The notes under the pieces were generated by a model, which did not search any database, was not told the DNA's origin, and was given only the letters and a program-made list of their open reading frames with translations. A program made the translations under genes and the position numbers. From positions 21,240 through 85,239 of the forward strand of contig CACYRK010000007.1 in NCBI GenBank assembly GCA_902776835.1: a DNA stretch of 64,000 nt. The letters are read 5' to 3'. Below, piece by piece: positions 61,175-64,000 of this stretch. The DNA comes from an uncultured Bacteroidales bacterium. GTDB lineage: Bacteria > Bacteroidota > Bacteroidia > Bacteroidales > Muribaculaceae. Numbering within the stretch: the first letter of the stretch is position 1; each line of letters starts with the position of its first letter.

Positions 61175-61785
61175 ATCGCGTCGAATAGCGGCCGCAGGCG
61201 TGTCTCGTCGGCAATGAGGCGGTGCAGTTCGGCCAGGCGCTCGGCGTTTGGCGAATGCGGGAACCACAACTTCAGGTAGCCACCGGGACCATACTTCTCG
61301 CGCAGGTGTTGCACTGTGCGGGCGTAGTGCTCGTCGGGCGACAACTCGGGATAATGCTCAAGGCCATACTGGATGGTGCGTCGCACAATCACCTCGGGCA
61401 CGATCAGGCGGTCGGCCTCGGCGACGATGCGGCCGTAGATGCTGCGCGGCGCCTGCTTGGCGCTGGCGCGATGGTCTTCGGCAGCCTGGGCCATGATTTC
61501 AATCTGCTCCTCGGTGAACCATCGGCGCAAGTTCTCGTCGCCGCGGATGATACGCCCCGATGCCAGGTGATGCACGTCACGGCCTTCGACCAGCCCCGTG
61601 TCGTGATAGGCGGCGATGACATAGGCCATCTCCTCGTCGACGTCCTCGCCCTGGGCCTTCAACTCGGCCACAATGGCAAGGCTTTGGCTGATAACCGTGG
61701 CTGCGTGGTCGCGCTGGTGGGCGGCATCGTGATGGTCGTAGCGCGGCAATATCTCCCGCTCGATGTATTCGTGCAATGTTTCCAT
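61126..61785 (-). CDS. HD-domain phosphohydrolase-like protein
   Basis: 219 residues. An HD-type metal site is visible: His24 or His27 (AAHQRDHA), AAYHDTG (about 58-64), His98-like EDHRAS and Asp in AEADRL (about 122-128). The family hydrolyses phosphate bonds, often in nucleotides; the substrate is unknown. The C-terminal 49 bp overlap the sod gene on the other strand. It lies downstream of the peptidase gene on the same strand, separated by a terminator. Confidence 0.78.
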   Translation of the reverse strand: METLHEYIEREILPRYDHHDAAHQRDHAATVISQSLAIVAELKAQGEDVDEEMAYVIAAYHDTGLVEGRDVHHLASGRIIRGDENLRRWFTEEQIEIMAQAAEDHRASAKQAPRSIYGRIVAEADRLIVPEVIVRRTIQYGLEHYPELSPDEHYARTVQHLREKYGPGGYLKLWFPHSPNAERLAELHRLIADETRLRPLFDAIYSGETVRSSDSSASR

Positions 61786-61802
61786 CTTTGTAATTTGAAA
61801 AA

Positions 61803-61834
61803 CAGGCAGGATGGCGTGTGCCGTGTCCTGCCTG
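61803..61834 (-). terminator. Terminator of the Xaa-Pro peptidase gene
   Basis: A 10-bp stem with one G-T pair, CAGGCAGGAT with GTCCTGCCTG, 24 bp past the stop on the minus strand, followed by TTTTTCAA. Confidence 0.7.
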
Positions 61835-61858
61835 ATATTTTTGTTTATTTATCGTTTT

Positions 61859-63262
61859 TTAGCGGTATTGGGCCATGTAGGCTTCGACGTCGGCGGCGTG
61901 GTATGGGATGCGGTCCTTGCCCAGGAAGCGGCATCCGTCGGCCGTGATGAGGATGTCGTCCTCGATGCGGATTCCGCCGAAGTCCTTGTAGGTCTCCAGC
62001 AGGTCGAAGTTGAGGAACTCGGCGCAATGTCCGCTGGCGCGCCAGTCGTCGATCAGCGCCGGTATGAAATAGATGCCCGGCTCGTCGGTGACGACGAAGC
62101 CCTCCTCGAGTCGGCGTCCCATGCGCAGGCAGTTGGTGCCGAACTGGTCGAGGCGCGGACGAGTCTCCTCGTCAAAGCCGACATAAATCTGGTCCAGGCC
62201 TTCCATGTCGTGCACGTCCATGCCCATCATGTGTCCTAAGCCGTGAGGCAAGAACATGGCATGCGCACCGGCAGCCACGGCCTCGTCGACGTCGCCACGC
62301 ATCAGCCCCAGTTCCTTGAGTCGCTCGGTCATCAGGCGGCACACGCTCATGTGTACATCCATATATTTCACGCCCGGGCGCGAAATCTGCAGTGCGTGGT
62401 CATGACACTCGACCACGATGTTATAGATGTCGAGTTGTCGCTGAGTGAACTTTCCGCTCACAGGCATGGTGCGCGTGTTGTCGCTGCAGTAGTGCTCCAT
62501 GGTCTCGGCACCGCAGTCGCAGAGTGCCAGGCGTCCGGCCTCGAGCACGGCCATCGACGGATTGCCATGCATGATTTCGCCATGCTGCGAGAAGATGGTG
62601 GGGAAACTCGTCTGAGTGCCATAACTGTGTGCTATGCCATCCACCTGACCACCCACGAATTTCTCGGTCACGCCCGGCTTGACGATTTGCATGGCAGTGG
62701 TGTGCATGCGGTAGCCGATGGCGGCGGCACGCTCCAGTTCTTCGATTTCAAGCGGTGTCTTTGCCGAACGCATCGTAATCACCGCCATGCGCAGTGCGTG
62801 CGATGCTGCCTCGCGCTGCTTGCTGGGGTGAATGCCCAGCAAATCCATGAGTTGAATCATGGTGTCGTGGCGGTATGGCGGCAGGAAATGCACCGTGCGT
62901 CCTTGTGCGCGAGCCTGGTCGCAAATGTCCTTCAAGGCACTCATCGGGGCGCTGTTGGCCACGCCCACCTGGCTGGCCATGTCGGCCACGCTGTCGACCG
63001 AGCCGTACCACACGATGTCCTCAATGTCGATGTCGTTGCCAATGAGCGTCTCGCGGTTGTTGTCAACATCGATTACGCCCACCAGCCCGTCGCGCTGCTG
63101 GCCGAAGTAATAGAGGAACGACGAGTCTTGCCTGAATGGATAGTAGCCATTATTCGGATAGTTACAAGGCGACTCATTGTTGCCCATAAGAATGATTACG
63201 CCCTCGCCCACCAGACGCTTCAAGGTGTCGCGGCGCTGAATGTAAATGTCTTTGCTAAACAT
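61859..63262 (-). CDS. pepP-like: Xaa-Pro aminopeptidase (M24B, PepP type)
   Basis: A 467-residue cytosolic enzyme that removes an N-terminal residue before proline. The aminopeptidase-P N-domain covers about 5-155 (MGNNESPCNYPNNGYYPFRQD). The pita-bread metal site has Asp in LCDCGAE, Asp in SDNTRTMP, His in LPHGLGHMMGMDVHD, Glu in TDEPGIYF and Glu in GIRIEDDIL. Full length. Promoter on the minus strand: GTTG (63353-63356), a 20-bp spacer, TAATTTTG (63325-63332). Confidence 0.93.
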   Translation of the reverse strand: MFSKDIYIQRRDTLKRLVGEGVIILMGNNESPCNYPNNGYYPFRQDSSFLYYFGQQRDGLVGVIDVDNNRETLIGNDIDIEDIVWYGSVDSVADMASQVGVANSAPMSALKDICDQARAQGRTVHFLPPYRHDTMIQLMDLLGIHPSKQREAASHALRMAVITMRSAKTPLEIEELERAAAIGYRMHTTAMQIVKPGVTEKFVGGQVDGIAHSYGTQTSFPTIFSQHGEIMHGNPSMAVLEAGRLALCDCGAETMEHYCSDNTRTMPVSGKFTQRQLDIYNIVVECHDHALQISRPGVKYMDVHMSVCRLMTERLKELGLMRGDVDEAVAAGAHAMFLPHGLGHMMGMDVHDMEGLDQIYVGFDEETRPRLDQFGTNCLRMGRRLEEGFVVTDEPGIYFIPALIDDWRASGHCAEFLNFDLLETYKDFGGIRIEDDILITADGCRFLGKDRIPYHAADVEAYMAQYR

Positions 63263-63324
63263 AGTATTATACCGTTTTTAGTTAAGCAAGTTGTTAACCT
63301 GCACACTGTTTATTTGTTTCCACG

Positions 63325-63356
63325 CAAAATTAGCACTTTTTGTGCACATCACCAAC
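63325..63356 (-). promoter_or_regulatory. Promoter of the Xaa-Pro peptidase gene
   Basis: GTTG, 20-bp spacer, TAATTTTG on the minus strand. Confidence 0.55.
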
Positions 63357-63465
63357 TTTCGCGCTCAAAAATCTTGTTTTCCACGAGACCTCACCAACAC
63401 AAGCAGCCGAGCGTTCGAGTTTTTGGGTATTCCGATGCAAGATTCTCAAAAAAGCGATAGATTTT

Positions 63466-63496
63466 TTTGCTGTTTACCATTTTTGCATTACCTTTG
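63466..63496 (+). promoter_or_regulatory. Promoter of tRNA-Pro
   Basis: TTTG (63466-63469), a 19-bp spacer, then TACCTTTG (63489-63496), 25 bp before the tRNA. Confidence 0.7.
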
Positions 63497-63521
63497 CACC
63501 GCATTTTACGAAAATGCCCCT

Positions 63522-63596
63522 CGGGGTGTAGCGCAGTCCGGTTAGCGCGCCTGCTTTGGGAGCAGGAGGTCCCTGGTTCGAATCCAGGTACCCCGA
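63522..63596 (+). tRNA. tRNA-Pro (TGG anticodon)
   Basis: A 75-nt cloverleaf. Acceptor CGGGGTG pairs with TACCCCG (one G-T pair), discriminator A, anticodon arm CCTGC-TTTGGGA-GCAGG giving TGG, T arm GGTTCGAATCC. CCA not encoded. Confidence 0.96.
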
Positions 63597-63635
63597 CAAA
63601 ACGATAAGACACACACTCATTGTTGCAACAAGCAG

Positions 63636-63671
63636 CGGGACTAAGCCACGGTCTGATGGGGCTTAATCCCG
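63636..63671 (+). terminator. Hairpin after tRNA-Pro
   Basis: A 12-bp stem, CGGGACTAAGCC with GGCTTAATCCCG (one G-T-type mismatch), followed by TTGTCGTTTTAT. Confidence 0.65.
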
Positions 63672-63770
63672 TTGTCGTTTTATCGGTTTATAGAAAGACA
63701 GGCCCTATGCTCGACTTTGACGGTGCAAACATAGGGCTTGCCCTGCTTGTCTCCTAAACTGACAGCACAA

Positions 63771-63803
63771 GAGCGGAACCCGATGCAATCACGGGTCCCG
63801 CTC
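63771..63803 (-). terminator. Hairpin downstream of the right-edge dockerin gene
   Basis: A 12-bp stem, GAGCGGAACCCG with CGGGTCCCGCTC, 40 bp past the stop on the minus strand. Confidence 0.55.
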
Positions 63804-63842
63804 TCATTCAGTCAAGATAACAGGGGGCTGTTACCTCTGCAA

Positions 63843-64000
63843 TCAGTTGCTCCAAGTGCCCTTGAGCAGGTAGTCGATCAGAGCGGTCACGTCATCGATA
63901 TTGACGATGCCGTCACCATTGCAGTCGGCGCTTTCACTAGCGGGAGTGCCCTTGAGCAGGCAGTCGATCATCTCGGTCACGTCGTCGATATTGATGATGT
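63843..64000 (-). CDS. C-terminus of a dockerin-type protein, cut by the window edge
   Basis: The open minus-strand frame enters from the right edge and stops at 63843-63845; 51 complete codons are visible. They encode a two-loop dockerin type I domain: NIDDVTEMIDCLLKGT and CNGDGIVNIDDVTALIDYLL, ending in LKGTWSN. The first calcium loop is cut by the edge. This is a different dockerin subtype (NIDDVT) from the three at 45-49 kb (NGNDLN). The rest of the protein is outside the window. Confidence 0.85.
   Translation of the reverse strand, partial: IINIDDVTEMIDCLLKGTPASESADCNGDGIVNIDDVTALIDYLLKGTWSN

Overview
The window looks like a chromosomal piece of a gut-type Bacteroidales (Muribaculaceae/Prevotella-like). 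The evidence is a SusC/SusD pair in a polysaccharide utilisation locus, the Bacteroidetes promoter pattern (TTTG, 19-21 bp, TAnnTTTG) in front of many genes, secreted proteins with C-terminal sorting or dockerin-like tails, DUF3667 and 4-helix-suffix families, and menaquinone and Kdo synthesis genes. The lineage is inferred from gene content only. Most coding DNA is GC-rich; a few blocks (28.3-29.9 kb, 35.5-39.1 kb, 48-49 kb, 55.4-57 kb) are visibly more AT-rich and look accessory.

Layout. 0-6.2 kb: housekeeping and hypothetical genes (pepD cut by the window edge, a DUF3667 membrane protein, purN, a uridine-kinase-like protein, a secreted protein). 6.2-6.8 kb: a non-coding stretch with a REPIN-like palindrome pair, an octamer array and G-rich tandem repeats. 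6.8-20.4 kb: a glucan-type PUL with a one-protein sensor/regulator, SusC, SusD, a GH43-like enzyme, a GH144-like endo-beta-1,2-glucanase and a GH3 beta-glucosidase. 20.5-21.4 kb: an acidic ESWP-repeat protein. 21.7-27.8 kb: an RND efflux operon that carries a small frameshifted ORF with a sorting tail. 28.3-30.2 kb: a secreted protein with a sorting tail. 30.2-31.0 kb: tRNA-Lys and several repeat families. 31-35.3 kb: acyl-CoA synthetase, small lipoprotein, nagB, surE. 35.5-39.1 kb: an AT-rich envelope operon (Sel1 lipoprotein, membrane protein, two FGE-fold proteins). 39.7-43.5 kb: gltX, an outer-membrane-like protein, waaA. 43.6-44.8 kb: membrane-anchored AraC regulator. 45.1-49.2 kb: three secreted proteins with dockerin-like tails. 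49.3-52.6 kb: M13 peptidase and a permease-HMA fusion. 52.9-55.3 kb: esterase and menA. 55.4-56.9 kb: a three-gene hipB-hipS-hipT kinase toxin module. 57-63.3 kb: PrsW-like protein, ispH, cmk, a four-helix/zinc-finger protein, superoxide dismutase, HD protein, Xaa-Pro peptidase. The right edge has tRNA-Pro and the 3' end of another dockerin protein.

How the parts work together. The PUL has binding/import (SusCD), endo-cleavage (GH144), terminal glucose release (GH3) and an accessory five-bladed-propeller hydrolase, controlled by a divergent sensor with a LuxR-type HTH. The strongest unexplained signals are not single genes: (1) hairpin arrays that carry a complete promoter in front of fadD and an esterase; (2) arrays of 8-bp TCGAA-type repeats at four loci, two of which bracket a four-helix/zinc-finger gene; (3) REPIN-like palindrome pairs; (4) a split HipA (HipBST-type) module with two matching operator-like repeats; (5) secreted proteins whose bodies and secretion tails differ in base composition.
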